Origin: Brevundimonas subvibrioides
Lineage (GTDB): Bacteria; Pseudomonadota; Alphaproteobacteria; Caulobacterales; Caulobacteraceae
Assembly (NCBI GenBank): GCA_002280475.1
Contig: NCEB01000021.1
Location: 24,533 to 88,532, forward strand
Direction of reading: 5' to 3'
DNA length: 64,000 bases
In this document: positions 25,946-35,516 of the stretch, in pieces
How the letters are laid out: each line of letters begins with the position of its first letter
How positions within the stretch are numbered: position 1 is the first letter of the stretch
The notes under the pieces: model-generated
Databases searched by the model: none
The model's input: the letters and a program-made list of their open reading frames with translations, nothing else
Told to the model about the DNA's origin: nothing
Position numbers and translations under genes: made by a program

Positions 25946-26625
25946 GCGGCGTCCCCTCCTCTGAACTGAAGCGCTACTTCACCGAGGCGCGACGCTGGGA
26001 CCAGGACCGTCTGGCCTCGGCACTCCGGTCCCGACGCTTGGCCTGGTCGGCCGCCGCCTTGGCCACGGGTCTAGCGGTGATCGCGACCGGCGCGGTGGCG
26101 ATGCTGACCCCGCTGAAGTCCACTGAACCCTTTGTCATCCGGGTGGACCAGGCGACCGGCGCGGTCGACGTCATGCGCGGCCTTTCGACCGAGGATGGGC
26201 CCGTCCGCTACGACGAGGCCGTCAGCAAATATTTCCTCGGCCAGTATGTGCGCCAGCGCGAGGGCTACCTCGATCCGGCCGCCGAGGACGCCTTCCGGCT
26301 CGTCTCCATCCTGTCGACCCCGGCCGAACAGCGGCGCTGGGCCGATCTGTTCCGCGGCTCCAATCCCGCCAGTCCGCAGAACCTCTACGGCCGCGACGGC
26401 GAGGCCATCATCTCGATCCGCGCCATCGGCTTCATCAACGACGGCGTCGCCAACGTCCGCTTCCACCGCACGGTCCGCCAGGCCCAGCAGACGGTGGAGA
26501 GCGACTGGATCGCCACCATCGCCTTCACCTACACCCGCGCGCCGATGTCCGAGCCGGACCGGCTGAGGAACCCCCTCGGCTTCCAGGTGACGTCCTACCG
26601 CGCCGATCCGGAGGTCATCCGATGA
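25942..26625 (+). CDS. virB8: VirB8-like inner-membrane protein
   Basis: A 227-aa bitopic protein with an N-terminal cytoplasmic tail, one membrane helix (about residues 35-57) and a periplasmic NTF2-like domain. Conserved segments: LKSTEPFVIRVDQATGAVDV, YVRQREGY and DWIATIAFTY. Nucleates the assembly of the secretion machine. Overlaps both neighbours by 4 bases. Confidence 0.9.
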   Translation: MSGVPSSELKRYFTEARRWDQDRLASALRSRRLAWSAAALATGLAVIATGAVAMLTPLKSTEPFVIRVDQATGAVDVMRGLSTEDGPVRYDEAVSKYFLGQYVRQREGYLDPAAEDAFRLVSILSTPAEQRRWADLFRGSNPASPQNLYGRDGEAIISIRAIGFINDGVANVRFHRTVRQAQQTVESDWIATIAFTYTRAPMSEPDRLRNPLGFQVTSYRADPEVIR

Positions 26626-27449
26626 GACGCCCGTTTTCCCTCCTGCCCCTGGTCGCCGCCCTCGCCCTCGCGACCCCGATCGCGGCGCAGGCCCCGCTGG
26701 ATCCGCGTATTCGCGAGCTGACCTATGATCCGGCGGCCGTCTACCAGATCGCCGGGGCCTTCCGGACGGCGACCCAGATCGTCTTCTCGCCGGAGGAGAC
26801 CATCCGCCATGCGGCCATCGGCGACAGCGTCGCCTGGGAGGTGGCCGCCGAAGGCTCGGTGCTCTTCCTCAAGCCTCGGGAACGTCATCAGGCGACCAAC
26901 CTGCTGGTCGTCACAGAGCGCGAGGGCGCGGTCCGGCACTACGCCTTCGAGCTGCTCGCCCGCGAGGCCGGCGACCGGACGGCGATCGCCTATCAGGTCC
27001 GGTTCCGCTACCCGGCCGACGAACAGGCCCAGGCGGCCCGCGCATTGGCCCTCCAGGCCGAGGCCGTGGAGCAACGCCTCATCGGACTGGAGCTGGAGCG
27101 CGGGGTCGTCGAGGGGACCCGCAATCTGGCCTGGTCCGCCCAGGGCGACGCCGCCTTGCAGCCGAGCGAGGTCAGCGACAATGGCCGCTTCACTGTGCTG
27201 CGTTTCCCTGGCGTCCAAGCGCTACCGGCCGTGTTCGAGGTCGGGGAGGACGGATCGGAGCGCCTGATCCCCTACGATGTCCGCGGCGAGTTCGTGGTGA
27301 TCCACGGCGTGACGCGGGGTCTGCGGCTGAGGCGGGGCCAGTCGGTCCTGTGCCTGTTCAACGACGCCTATGACCGCCGCGGAGTCGGCGTGGGCACCGG
27401 GACGGCCTCGCCGGTCGTCGATCGCACGCCCCTCGGAGGCCGGTCATGA
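26622..27449 (+). CDS. virB9: VirB9-like outer-complex protein
   Basis: A 275-aa periplasmic protein with a signal peptide (about 1-22). The N-terminal domain has DPRIRELTYDPAAVYQI and ETIRHAAIGDSVAWEV; the C-terminal beta-sandwich has FPGVQALPAVFEVGEDG. Partner of VirB7 and VirB10 in the outer membrane core complex. Confidence 0.9.
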   Translation: MRRPFSLLPLVAALALATPIAAQAPLDPRIRELTYDPAAVYQIAGAFRTATQIVFSPEETIRHAAIGDSVAWEVAAEGSVLFLKPRERHQATNLLVVTEREGAVRHYAFELLAREAGDRTAIAYQVRFRYPADEQAQAARALALQAEAVEQRLIGLELERGVVEGTRNLAWSAQGDAALQPSEVSDNGRFTVLRFPGVQALPAVFEVGEDGSERLIPYDVRGEFVVIHGVTRGLRLRRGQSVLCLFNDAYDRRGVGVGTGTASPVVDRTPLGGRS

Positions 27450-28570
27450 GCGCGCCCGATCCCACGCCGCCGGCTGACGCGCCTCGCCCGCCCTCCGCTC
27501 CGGCCGATCGCGGCGTCTCGCCGATCGCCGGACGGCTCGGCGGTCGTCAGGGCAAGGTCATCACCCTGGCCGCCCTGGCCGTCGGATGCGGCGTCTTCCT
27601 GATCGCCAGCTGGGATCGCGGCGACGCCGGCGACGCCGAACCGGCCCGTCGCGACGAGCCCGCCCGGCAGACGACGCCGTTCGAGCCCGCCCGCCGCGAA
27701 GCCCCGCCCCTGCTCAGCGACGCCGCCGTCGATCCCGACGCGCCGACCCTGACCGGCGAAGAGGCCATCCCGCCTCTGGAGGCCGCGCCCCGGGATCCGG
27801 CGACATCCCGTTCCGGCCCCAGTCCGGCGGAACAGCGCCGCGCCTTGGCCGAAAGCGCCCGACGCGCGCCCGTCCTCGCCTATAGCCGGGCGGGCGGCGG
27901 CCAGCCGGGCGCGCCGTCGATCTTGACGACGCCGACGCCTCTAGGCGAACCGACGTCGCTCGACCAGTTGCGACAGGTCACCCCCGTGGGCCAGACCCGC
28001 GCCGGCCGCCTGCCGGACCGCAACCTGCTGGTCACCGCGGGGACCAGCGTGCCCTGCGTCCTGCAGACGGCCCTGGACAGCACCACGCCCGGCTATGTGA
28101 CCTGCGTCCTGCCGCGCGACGTCTGGTCCGACAACGGCGCCGTGGTCCTGATGGAACGCGGCACCCGGGTTCTGGGCGAGTATCGCGGCGGGCTTCAGCA
28201 GGGCCGGCGCCGGCTGTTCGTCCTGTGGACCCGGGCGGTGACCCCGACCGGGGTGGCCGTCGCCCTGGCCTCCCCGGCCGCCGACGCCCTGGGCCGATCG
28301 GGGTTCGACGGCGTGGTCGACACCCATTTCTGGGACCGGTTCGGCGGCGCCCTGCTGCTCTCCATCGTCGACGACGGCGTCTACGCCGCCGCCGGCCGCA
28401 ACGACGGCGCCTCCTCCATGGCCCGCGTCCCATCCGATGCGGCGAGCGTCGCCCTCCAGGGTTCGGTCGAAATCCCGCCGACGCTGCGCAAGGGCCAGGG
28501 CGCCGAGGTGTCGATCTTTGTGGCCCAGGACCTGGATTTCTCCGGGGTTTATCAGCTGCGACCCCGGTGA
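27446..28570 (+). CDS. virB10: VirB10-like channel protein
   Basis: A 374-aa protein with one N-terminal membrane helix (about residues 35-52), a Pro/Arg/Glu-rich linker (about 55-150) and a C-terminal TrbI/VirB10 beta-barrel domain with LLVTAGTSVPCVLQTALDS and MERGTRVLGEYRGGL. Spans both membranes and senses ATP use by VirB11/VirD4. The stop shares bases with the virB11 start. Confidence 0.92.
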   Translation: MSAPDPTPPADAPRPPSAPADRGVSPIAGRLGGRQGKVITLAALAVGCGVFLIASWDRGDAGDAEPARRDEPARQTTPFEPARREAPPLLSDAAVDPDAPTLTGEEAIPPLEAAPRDPATSRSGPSPAEQRRALAESARRAPVLAYSRAGGGQPGAPSILTTPTPLGEPTSLDQLRQVTPVGQTRAGRLPDRNLLVTAGTSVPCVLQTALDSTTPGYVTCVLPRDVWSDNGAVVLMERGTRVLGEYRGGLQQGRRRLFVLWTRAVTPTGVAVALASPAADALGRSGFDGVVDTHFWDRFGGALLLSIVDDGVYAAAGRNDGASSMARVPSDAASVALQGSVEIPPTLRKGQGAEVSIFVAQDLDFSGVYQLRPR

Positions 28571-29577
28571 TGGACGACACCTCGGTCCTGGATCACTACC
28601 TCGCGCCGATCCGCCCCTTTCTGGAGCCGGCGGCGGTGACCGAGGTCGTCATCAACCGGCCCGGCGAGGTCGGGGTCGAGGCGGACGGCGCCTGGCGCTG
28701 GACGGAGGCGCCCGAACTGACCGAGGCTTGGCTGCGCACCCTGGCGGTGGCGGCCGCGGCCTACACCCGTCAGGACGTCGGCCCCGAACAGCCGATCTGT
28801 TCGACCACCCTGCCCGGCGACGTCCGCTGCCAGATCGTCCTGCCGCCGGTGGCGGCGGACGGCGGCCTCTCCCTGACCCTGAGAAAGCCGTCGCGCCGCC
28901 GTCTCGGCCTGACGGAGTTCGCGGCGGCCGGCCTGTTCGACGAGGTCGCAGACGCCCAGGCGGACGCCACGGACCTCGTCGACGCCGAACTGATCCGTCT
29001 GCGGCAGGCGGGCGACTGGCCGGCCTTCCTCACCCTGGCGGTCAACGCCCGGCGCAATATCCTGATCTCGGGCGCGACCGGATCGGGCAAGACGACCCTG
29101 GCCAAGGGGCTGATCGAACTCATCCCGGGCCATGAGCGCCTGCTGACCATCGAGGATACCCGCGAATTCGTGGTGCCGCACCGCAACGTCGTCCATCTGG
29201 TCTATTCCAAGGACGGACAGGGGCTGGCCAGGATCGGACCCAAGCAGCTTCTGGAAAGCGCCCTGCGCATGCGCCCGGACCGCATCCTGTTGCAGGAACT
29301 CCGCGACGGCACGGCCTTCTTCTATCTGCGCAACGTCAACTCGGGCCATCCGGGGTCGATCACAACCGTGCACGCCGATTCCGCCGCCCTGGCCTTCGAA
29401 CAACTCACCCTGCTGGTGCGGGAATCCGAAGGCGGACGCGACCTGCCGCGCGAGGACATCCGCGCCCTGCTGCATCTGCTCGTCGACGTCGTCATCCAGA
29501 TGAAGAAGGTCGACGGGCGCTTCCGCGTGACGGAGGTCTGGCATGACCCGGCTCGCAAGCGCCAGCCCGGGGGCTAG
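28570..29577 (+). CDS. virB11: VirB11-like secretion ATPase
   Basis: A 335-aa hexameric traffic ATPase. Walker A is GATGSGKTT (Lys174), followed by ERLLTIEDTREF (Asp box) and RPDRILLQELRDGTAFF (Walker B). The histidine box is NSGHPGSITTVHAD. The start at 28570 is set by the overlap with virB10. Its last 35 bases overlap the start of virD4. Confidence 0.93.
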   Translation: MDDTSVLDHYLAPIRPFLEPAAVTEVVINRPGEVGVEADGAWRWTEAPELTEAWLRTLAVAAAAYTRQDVGPEQPICSTTLPGDVRCQIVLPPVAADGGLSLTLRKPSRRRLGLTEFAAAGLFDEVADAQADATDLVDAELIRLRQAGDWPAFLTLAVNARRNILISGATGSGKTTLAKGLIELIPGHERLLTIEDTREFVVPHRNVVHLVYSKDGQGLARIGPKQLLESALRMRPDRILLQELRDGTAFFYLRNVNSGHPGSITTVHADSAALAFEQLTLLVRESEGGRDLPREDIRALLHLLVDVVIQMKKVDGRFRVTEVWHDPARKRQPGG

Positions 29578-31360
29578 GGCGGCGGCGGTCGCCCTTGGCG
29601 GCCTGGCCGCCTTGAGCCTTCTGGCCGGCCTCGCCATCCTCATCGCCCTGGTCGGTCTCGGCCAGTTCTCCGACACCGTAGACCCGGCCCGGGTCCCCGG
29701 CTGGTTCTGGTATTACCGCCAGGATCCCGAGGTGCGCCGCTGGCTGACCGTCGGCGTCTCGGTTTCGGCCCTGGTCGGCGCGGTTCTCGTCGCGGCCGTC
29801 CTGCTCGCCCGGCGTCGTCCCCTGCACGGCGCCGCCCGCTGGGCCTCGGGGCCGGAACAGCGGCGCGCGGGGCTGCGGGCGCACCGCGGCATCGTCCTGG
29901 GGCGTGGCGACGGCGGCTTTCTCATCGCCGACGGTCCCGAGCACGTCATGCTCTACGCGCCCACCCGCACCGGCAAGGGCGTCGGCGTGGTCATTCCCAA
30001 CCTGCTGGCCTGGCCGGACTCCGTGGTCGTGCTGGACATCAAGCGCGAAAACTTCCTCGCCACGGCAGGCTATCGCGCCGAGGCCGGCCAGACGGTGCAT
30101 CTGTTCGATCCCTTGGCGCGGGACGGCCGCACGGCCCGCTTCAATCCGCTGGGCCATGTCGATCGCACGGACCCGATCGCGGTGGTGGACGAACTGCAGC
30201 GCATGGCGGTGATGCTGTTCCCGGTCCACGAACGGGCCGACCCTTTCTGGGCCGAGGCGTCGCGAACCGGCTTCATCGGCGTCGGCGGTTACGTCGCGGC
30301 CACCGCCGAACGCCCCTTCACCCTCGGCGAGATCTTCCGCCAGCTCACCGCCGGCGACGCCCGTGCGCGGCTGCCCCGGATCCTCGCGGCTCGGGAACAG
30401 GAGGGTCGCCCCCTCCCCGGACCGGTCGTGGCCGCGCTCACCGACTTCACCAGCTCCAGCGAGAACACATTCGCCTCCGTGCGCCAGTCGATCACCACCC
30501 GGATGGGGCTATGGCTCAATCCGCGGGTCGACGCCGCCACCGCCGCGTCGGACTTCGACCTGCGCGACCTGCGCGGCGGCCGTCTCTCCCTTTTTCTGGG
30601 AGCCACGCCGGACAACATGCTGCGGATCCAGCCGCTCTACGCCCTGCTCTTTCAGCAGCTGGTCGATCTGAACAGCCGCGCCCTGCCCGGCCCCGCCGAC
30701 CGACCCGCCCTGGTCGTCCTCGACGAGTTCGCCCGTCTCGGGCCGGCGCCGGTCCTGGCCCACGCCTTCGCCTGGGTCGCCGGCTACGGCCTGCGGCTGT
30801 TGGCGGTGCTTCAAAGCCCCTCGCAGCTGAGGGCGATCTATGGTCCGGACGTCGCCGAGGAGGTGATGACCAACTGCGGGGTCGAGATCGTCTTCGCGCC
30901 CAAGGAGCTCAAGATCGCCCAGGAGCTCAGCGATCGGCTGGGCGCCTATACGACGGACGGCCGCAGCCGCAGTCGGCCGACCGGGCTCAGCCCGGGTCGG
31001 CGCAGCACGACGGTCTCCGATCAGCGTCGTGCTCTGATGCTGCCCCAGGAGCTGATGCAACTCCCGCAGACGGCCTTGATCGTGCTGAAGGCCGGCCTGC
31101 CCCCGGTCCGTGGCCGGAAGATCGCCTATTTCCGGGAGCGCGTCTTCCAGCGCCGACTCCGGCCTGCCCCCGATCTGGCGCCGGTCGCCGCGCCGGCATC
31201 GCCCCCCGCTCTGGAAGAGGATCCCATGGATTTCGACGTCATCGCGCGCGCCTTCGCCGCCGAAGGCCTGCCGCCGCCTGAGGTAGGGGCGAATGAAGAC
31301 GCCGTCGGCGCCTGGCTGGACCGGGTCGTCGATACGGCCCTGCTGGAGCGCGAACCGTGA
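29543..31360 (+). CDS. virD4: VirD4/TraG-type coupling protein
   Basis: A 605-aa type IV coupling ATPase linking the relaxosome to the channel. Two N-terminal membrane helices (about 15-40 and 70-92) precede Walker A APTRTGKGVGVVIPN (Lys145) and the Walker B region ALVVLDEFARLG. The conserved LLAVLQSPSQLRAIYG stretch follows. The C-terminal acidic tail may recruit substrates. Its presence shows that this system transfers DNA, not only protein. Confidence 0.93.
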   Translation: MTRLASASPGARAAAVALGGLAALSLLAGLAILIALVGLGQFSDTVDPARVPGWFWYYRQDPEVRRWLTVGVSVSALVGAVLVAAVLLARRRPLHGAARWASGPEQRRAGLRAHRGIVLGRGDGGFLIADGPEHVMLYAPTRTGKGVGVVIPNLLAWPDSVVVLDIKRENFLATAGYRAEAGQTVHLFDPLARDGRTARFNPLGHVDRTDPIAVVDELQRMAVMLFPVHERADPFWAEASRTGFIGVGGYVAATAERPFTLGEIFRQLTAGDARARLPRILAAREQEGRPLPGPVVAALTDFTSSSENTFASVRQSITTRMGLWLNPRVDAATAASDFDLRDLRGGRLSLFLGATPDNMLRIQPLYALLFQQLVDLNSRALPGPADRPALVVLDEFARLGPAPVLAHAFAWVAGYGLRLLAVLQSPSQLRAIYGPDVAEEVMTNCGVEIVFAPKELKIAQELSDRLGAYTTDGRSRSRPTGLSPGRRSTTVSDQRRALMLPQELMQLPQTALIVLKAGLPPVRGRKIAYFRERVFQRRLRPAPDLAPVAAPASPPALEEDPMDFDVIARAFAAEGLPPPEVGANEDAVGAWLDRVVDTALLEREP

Positions 31361-31935
31361 AGACGCCTGACGCCGCCGCGCCGTCCAACCGCCTCGGCCC
31401 CGCGCCGGGCCCGGCCGGGTCGCGCCGCTCCATCACCAAGGGCGACGTGCCCGAGGGGGTGCTGGACCGCTATCTGGTCGAGCGCGACCTGCGAGGACGG
31501 CCCGAACGCTTCTTTCGCGATCATCGCGCGGCCGAGCCGATGTTCCGCGACCGCGGCCGCTCGCTCGTCTCCAACCAGGCATACCCCGACGCCGTCATCG
31601 ACATGCTCAAGATCGCCCGCCACCGCGGCTGGGAACAGGTTCGGGCGTCCGGCGATCCGGCCTTCCGTCGCGAGGTCTGGATTCAGGCTCAGGCCCTGGG
31701 ACTGGAAGTGCAGGGTCATCGACCGCGCGAGCGTGATCGGCAGGCCGCCGGCGAGCCACGCCGCCAGACCTCGCCGGATCTCGGGGCGCGGCTCGACCGC
31801 GCCGCCGTGGTGGTGCGGGCCCTCATCGCCGATCCGGCCGCTCAAGCCCGCCTGATGGCCCGCGCCCTGACCCGGGCCGCCGAGCGGGCTCCGCAACCGG
31901 AGCAGATCCGCGAGCAGCGAACCCGATCCCGGTGA
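31357..31935 (+). CDS. LPD7-domain protein linked to conjugation
   Basis: A 192-aa protein. Its central part (about residues 45-120) reads FRDRGRSLVSNQAYPDAVID and DPAFRREVWIQAQALGLEV, matching the large polyvalent protein-associated domain LPD7 normally found at the C-terminus of multidomain relaxases. Here it is a separate gene whose start overlaps the virD4 stop, so it may be a relaxosome accessory. The flanks are Arg/Pro-rich and disordered. Function unknown. Confidence 0.65.
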   Translation: MKTPDAAAPSNRLGPAPGPAGSRRSITKGDVPEGVLDRYLVERDLRGRPERFFRDHRAAEPMFRDRGRSLVSNQAYPDAVIDMLKIARHRGWEQVRASGDPAFRREVWIQAQALGLEVQGHRPRERDRQAAGEPRRQTSPDLGARLDRAAVVVRALIADPAAQARLMARALTRAAERAPQPEQIREQRTRSR

Positions 31936-32007
31936 CCGGACGCCAGACCTGTTGATGATCGGACAACTCCGATTGACTGGCCTCGATGTTCGTCCTTTGT
32001 TCTTCTC

Positions 32008-32211
32008 ATGCCTGTCCGAAAGAAAGTCCTGGTCGAGTGGCAAACAGCGGGGCCGCGCCGGTCCTACTTCGTGCGCCCCGGCTCCCGATCGAGGCCCTGG
32101 ATCTGGTTCAAAGACGGTCACATGCCCCATTTCGACGAACCGACAGCCTGGTTCATCGTCGAAAAGCGCGGCAGCTACTGGGTGGCGGTCGAACGGGCCG
32201 ATCAACCCTGA
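32008..32211 (+). CDS. Small hypothetical protein
   Basis: A 67-aa protein rich in aromatic residues (VEWQTAGPRRSYFVRPGS, then WIWFKDG and YWVAVERAD). No recognised domain. A small beta-rich fold is likely. Codon use matches its neighbours and it sits alone between the transfer operon and the SRAP gene, so it is probably real. Confidence 0.45.
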   Translation: MPVRKKVLVEWQTAGPRRSYFVRPGSRSRPWIWFKDGHMPHFDEPTAWFIVEKRGSYWVAVERADQP

Positions 32212-32264
32212 AGACCCTGTTCCGGTGCTTTTGGTATTCGGCCTGACTGTGCCACGCTGGCGGC

Positions 32265-32996
32265 ATGTGCAACCTCTACAGCCTGTCTAAGCATATCACG
32301 GCGATCCTCCAGATGGTCGCCGCCATGACCAAGGACATCGGGAATTTCGGCCCGATGCCGGCGGTCTTCCCCGACTATTCGGGGCCGATCCTTCGCGGCC
32401 AGGCTGATGGCTCCCTGCTGCTCGCCCGGGCCCGTTGGGGCATGCCGAGCAGCCGGAAGGCGCTGCTCGAGGCGGCCACCAAGCGGGCCGACAAGTTGCG
32501 GACGAAGGGAAAACCCTTCGATTTCGACGATCTGCTGCGGATGGAGCCCGACAAGGGCACCACCAATATCCGCCGCACCGAGAGCCGGCACTGGTGGCCC
32601 TGGCTTGCTCCGGAGAACCGATGTCTGGTCCCCTTCACGGCCTTCAACGAACCCGATCAGGTCAATCGTGGGGACAGCGTCTGGTTCGCCCTGGGCGAGG
32701 ATCTTCCCCTCGCCTTCTTCGCCGGCGTCTGGACCCCTCACGCCTGCGTTCGGATGATCAGCAAGGGCTGGGAGGAGCTGGACGCCTACGGCTTCCTGAC
32801 GACGGACGCGAACGCCGACGTGGCTCCGTTTCATCCAAAGGCGATGCCTGTGATCTTGCGAACCGCGGAAGAGCGCGACGTCTGGATGCGGGCCCCGTGG
32901 GACGAAGCCAAGGCCCTTCAGCGGCCGCTGCCGACGGGCGTTCTGACCATTGTCCAGCGCGGCGGCAAGGCGCATGGCGAAGACGCCATTTCCTAG
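32265..32996 (+). CDS. SRAP-domain protein (YedK/HMCES family)
   Basis: A 243-aa protein of the SOS-response-associated peptidase family, which crosslinks to abasic sites in single-stranded DNA through Cys2 and limits damage there. Cys2 follows the initiator Met (MCNLYS), and the conserved Asn/Arg segment TNIRRTES, the Glu in VPFTAFNEP and the His in [10 protein letters not shown] are present. SRAP genes are frequent on mobile elements, perhaps protecting single-stranded DNA during transfer. Its 3' end overlaps a convergent gene by 4 bases. Confidence 0.87.
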   Translation: MCNLYSLSKHITAILQMVAAMTKDIGNFGPMPAVFPDYSGPILRGQADGSLLLARARWGMPSSRKALLEAATKRADKLRTKGKPFDFDDLLRMEPDKGTTNIRRTESRHWWPWLAPENRCLVPFTAFNEPDQVNRGDSVWFALGEDLPLAFFAGVWTPHACVRMISKGWEELDAYGFLTTDANADVAPFHPKAMPVILRTAEERDVWMRAPWDEAKALQRPLPTGVLTIVQRGGKAHGEDAIS

Positions 32997-33835
32997 AAGC
33001 GGTTCTTCAGCAGCGGCGAGACCGAAAAGGTTGGAAACCACAGCCCGCCCCTCACCCTGTTCATCAGCTCCCAGTACATGCCGAGCGCCAGGGGATCGCG
33101 GATCTGCGTCGGAACGTCGAAGCTATAGTCCCCGTCGAACCGGTCGCCGCTTCGCCAGGCCCGCGCATATTCCGGCGAGAGATAATCGAACAGCGCCCTT
33201 CTGATCTGGTCCAGGAATTCGCCGATGGTGCTGGCGTGATAGGAAAACACGTCCGTGTAGAACCAGTCCTGGAAGTTGGGCAGGGCCCGATAGACCATCC
33301 CTTCGTCGACGACATGGCCGTGCCGCGCAAGCATGGCCTTGATCTGTTTCACCCGGGCGTCGAGCCGGGAGAAGTTGTGCTTGTTGGCGTCGCCCACGAC
33401 CTTGAGCATCCAGACCCGCGAGACGCGCAGGTCCAGAGACAAGTCCAGTTCCGGGAGCCAGACCGCCGGACAGTGGCATTCCGCGTTCAGCCAGTCGGCG
33501 AAGCTAGAGGCCGCGGCGGCCAGGCCTGACGCCTCGGCGCCGAATTGCGGCTGGCGGCAGATGGCCTCGAGATAGAAGAGATAGGTACGGTCAGTCTCCC
33601 GCGTGGCCTGTCCCGAGGGCCCAAAGGCGAAAGGCAGGGCGGCCTGTCTCGGCTGAGCGAGAAAGTCGGCCAGCAGGATCGCGAAGATCCGTTTGTGCGA
33701 TCCGGACTTGAACACCAGATTGGTGGGGCGCGAGGTCACCGGATACTGAAAGACCTCCAGGTTGACCATGTCGTCGATCATGTCCCAAACGGCCTTCAAC
33801 AGGATGGCCTCCTGCTCGACGCCGGCATAGGCCAT
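32993..33835 (-). CDS. Unknown third gene of the AbiE-like operon
   Basis: A 280-aa protein of unrecognised family. Conserved-looking stretches: [36 protein letters not shown] and [24 protein letters not shown]. Mostly helical and soluble. The ATG at 33835 lies 2 bases after the AbiEii stop, so the three genes are one transcript. It could be a structural partner or a separate effector of the toxin-antitoxin pair; the sequence gives no catalytic motif I can name. Confidence 0.6.
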   Translation of the reverse strand: MAYAGVEQEAILLKAVWDMIDDMVNLEVFQYPVTSRPTNLVFKSGSHKRIFAILLADFLAQPRQAALPFAFGPSGQATRETDRTYLFYLEAICRQPQFGAEASGLAAAASSFADWLNAECHCPAVWLPELDLSLDLRVSRVWMLKVVGDANKHNFSRLDARVKQIKAMLARHGHVVDEGMVYRALPNFQDWFYTDVFSYHASTIGEFLDQIRRALFDYLSPEYARAWRSGDRFDGDYSFDVPTQIRDPLALGMYWELMNRVRGGLWFPTFSVSPLLKNRF

Positions 33836-33837
33836 CG

Positions 33838-34851
33838 TCAGGCCGCACCGGCGTTGACGCGCCGGGCGATATCCTCGCAGGCCTCCATCAAGGCCTCGAA
33901 GGGTTCGGCATCCGCCTCTAGCAGACCGTCCTCGACCATTCGGCGATAGTCGTCTCCGAGGGCCTCCAAGCATGCGCCTTCCGGTTTCAGCCTCAGACCG
34001 CCGGCGATCGCCCGACCGTAGTCGATCTCCTCGCCGTCGACGGTCGCGCGGAAAAACATGGCCTTGTGCCGCGCAACCGCCTCGGCCACGTCGCGGTCCG
34101 CGATCGCGGTCTCGACGAAGCCGGCGGCGTCCAGACGGGCCAGATCATGCCAATGGCGAGAGAAGCGGTCTCCCCGCAGTCGGCCCTGCGCGCAGTATAC
34201 GTGGGCGGCGGTGGCCTTCTCCCAGAAGGTTCGCTCGGCAGCCATCACGCGCGGCGTGGCGGTCGGGAACTCGACGCCTGCCAGGTGGGCGGCAGCATCG
34301 CAAACTACAGGACGCGGCGCGCTGGGCTCGCCCGTCGCGCGGGCGCCGAACTCGAGCATGACGCTGGGCGAGACATAGCCCGTTCCCTTGCTCGTCGGCG
34401 CATAGTCCACGAAGGCCTTAGCGCCCTCGATCCGGACCACGGCGGCGACGCCGTCCGCGGCTAGGCGCGCTTCGAGCATCGGTCGAACCTCGCCCTCGAC
34501 CCACAGCGGCAACAGCCGCTCCACCTCGCGGGTCCAACGTCGCTCTTCGGCGCGAGTCTTCGGAACGGGATCCTCGGCCGCACCGGCCAGGTCCGGGAGG
34601 AGCCGGCGGATGTCGTAGGTCAGGTCGATGTCTTCCGAGAACCGCTGAATGACGTCATAGGCCTTGGACAGGGAGGTGCCGCCCTTGAAGACCAGCCCCT
34701 CGCCAAGCGGCGCCTCAAACAGGGCCCGAAGCGCCCAGACGACCCAGACGTCCTTCTCCAGCAGGTGAGCGGGACGTCCGGACTCGGCCGCCGCCGTCGC
34801 GAGGGCGTCGATCCGGTCCTCGGCGGAGAGCTGCAGGAAGACGTCAGACAT
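33838..34851 (-). CDS. AbiEii-type nucleotidyltransferase toxin
   Basis: A 337-aa protein of the AbiEii/type IV toxin family. The motif VFKGGTSLSKAYDVIQRFSEDIDLTY carries GGTSL and the D-x-D metal pair. A downstream E-rich region and LARLDAAGFVETAIADRDV complete the domain. AbiEii toxins transfer nucleotides to tRNA and are blocked by the AbiEi product. The start overlaps the AbiEi 3' end by 8 bases. Confidence 0.85.
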   Translation of the reverse strand: MSDVFLQLSAEDRIDALATAAAESGRPAHLLEKDVWVVWALRALFEAPLGEGLVFKGGTSLSKAYDVIQRFSEDIDLTYDIRRLLPDLAGAAEDPVPKTRAEERRWTREVERLLPLWVEGEVRPMLEARLAADGVAAVVRIEGAKAFVDYAPTSKGTGYVSPSVMLEFGARATGEPSAPRPVVCDAAAHLAGVEFPTATPRVMAAERTFWEKATAAHVYCAQGRLRGDRFSRHWHDLARLDAAGFVETAIADRDVAEAVARHKAMFFRATVDGEEIDYGRAIAGGLRLKPEGACLEALGDDYRRMVEDGLLEADAEPFEALMEACEDIARRVNAGAA

Positions 34852-35437
34852 GCGCCGCCTGACTGACCGAACGCGCCAGCCAACTCGGCAGACGCGGCCC
34901 GACGGACACGAGTTCGCCGAACTCCGAAGGCCCCAGCTTTCGCTTCAGGGTTTCGAGCGCCATTCCGGCCTTGTCCGGCCCGAGCCAGGCCAGGGCGCGA
35001 ACCGCCTCGCCGGCCGGACGATCGGCCAGGAGCAGCTGCCATGCGGGCGCGTGCTGGAACTCCACCGTCTGCTTTCCGACGCTGAAGGTGCGGCTTCTCC
35101 CATTGGTCAGATAGACCATGCGGATCGGCACCTGGGTGGTCAGACCCAGGGCGTTGGCCGCCGCCGCACCGTTGGAGGCGACGACCTCGCCGCGCTGTTC
35201 GCTCACGGCGCGCACCACCTTCTCGACCGAGGGGGTGCGAGAGCCGAACCGGCTTTCGAGCGGGCGCATGTAGACGCCGCGACCGGCGCGCATGAGCCGG
35301 CCCCGGCGAACCAGCCGCGACAGGGCCTGGTCCACCGCCGCGCGCGTGCCCAGGTGCAGCAGCGACTTGGCGGCGATCGGCGCGCCTTCCGGCAGCGTCG
35401 AGGCGCGCTCCATGATCTGATCAGCGAGTACTTGCAT
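34844..35437 (-). CDS. AbiEi-like antitoxin (DUF6088 type)
   Basis: A 197-aa protein. The N-terminal winged helix (about residues 1-75, with DQALSRLVRRGRLMRAGRGVYMRP) fits DNA binding. The C-terminal half (VASNGAAAANALGLTTQVPIRMVYLTN) is the AbiEi/DUF6088 antitoxin region. The ATG at 35437 was chosen since it lies just downstream of a palindromic operator; the frame upstream of it crosses that operator. Expected to repress its own operon. Confidence 0.82.
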   Translation of the reverse strand: MQVLADQIMERASTLPEGAPIAAKSLLHLGTRAAVDQALSRLVRRGRLMRAGRGVYMRPLESRFGSRTPSVEKVVRAVSEQRGEVVASNGAAAANALGLTTQVPIRMVYLTNGRSRTFSVGKQTVEFQHAPAWQLLLADRPAGEAVRALAWLGPDKAGMALETLKRKLGPSEFGELVSVGPRLPSWLARSVSQAAHV

Positions 35438-35447
35438 GACAACCTCA

Positions 35448-35477
35448 GTGTCAGAAATATAGGATAACTTCTGACAC
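35448..35477 (-). promoter_or_regulatory. Perfect 9-bp inverted repeat, putative AbiEi operator
   Basis: Arms GTGTCAGAA (35448-35456) and TTCTGACAC (35469-35477) flank a 12-base AT-rich spacer that could hold a -10 element. Located 11 bases upstream of the antitoxin start. AbiEi proteins are known to bind inverted repeats in their own promoter, so this is the probable autoregulation site. Confidence 0.65.
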
Positions 35478-35516
35478 TTCGCAAACACGATGACGGCGAG
35501 GACAATGAAGGACCAC

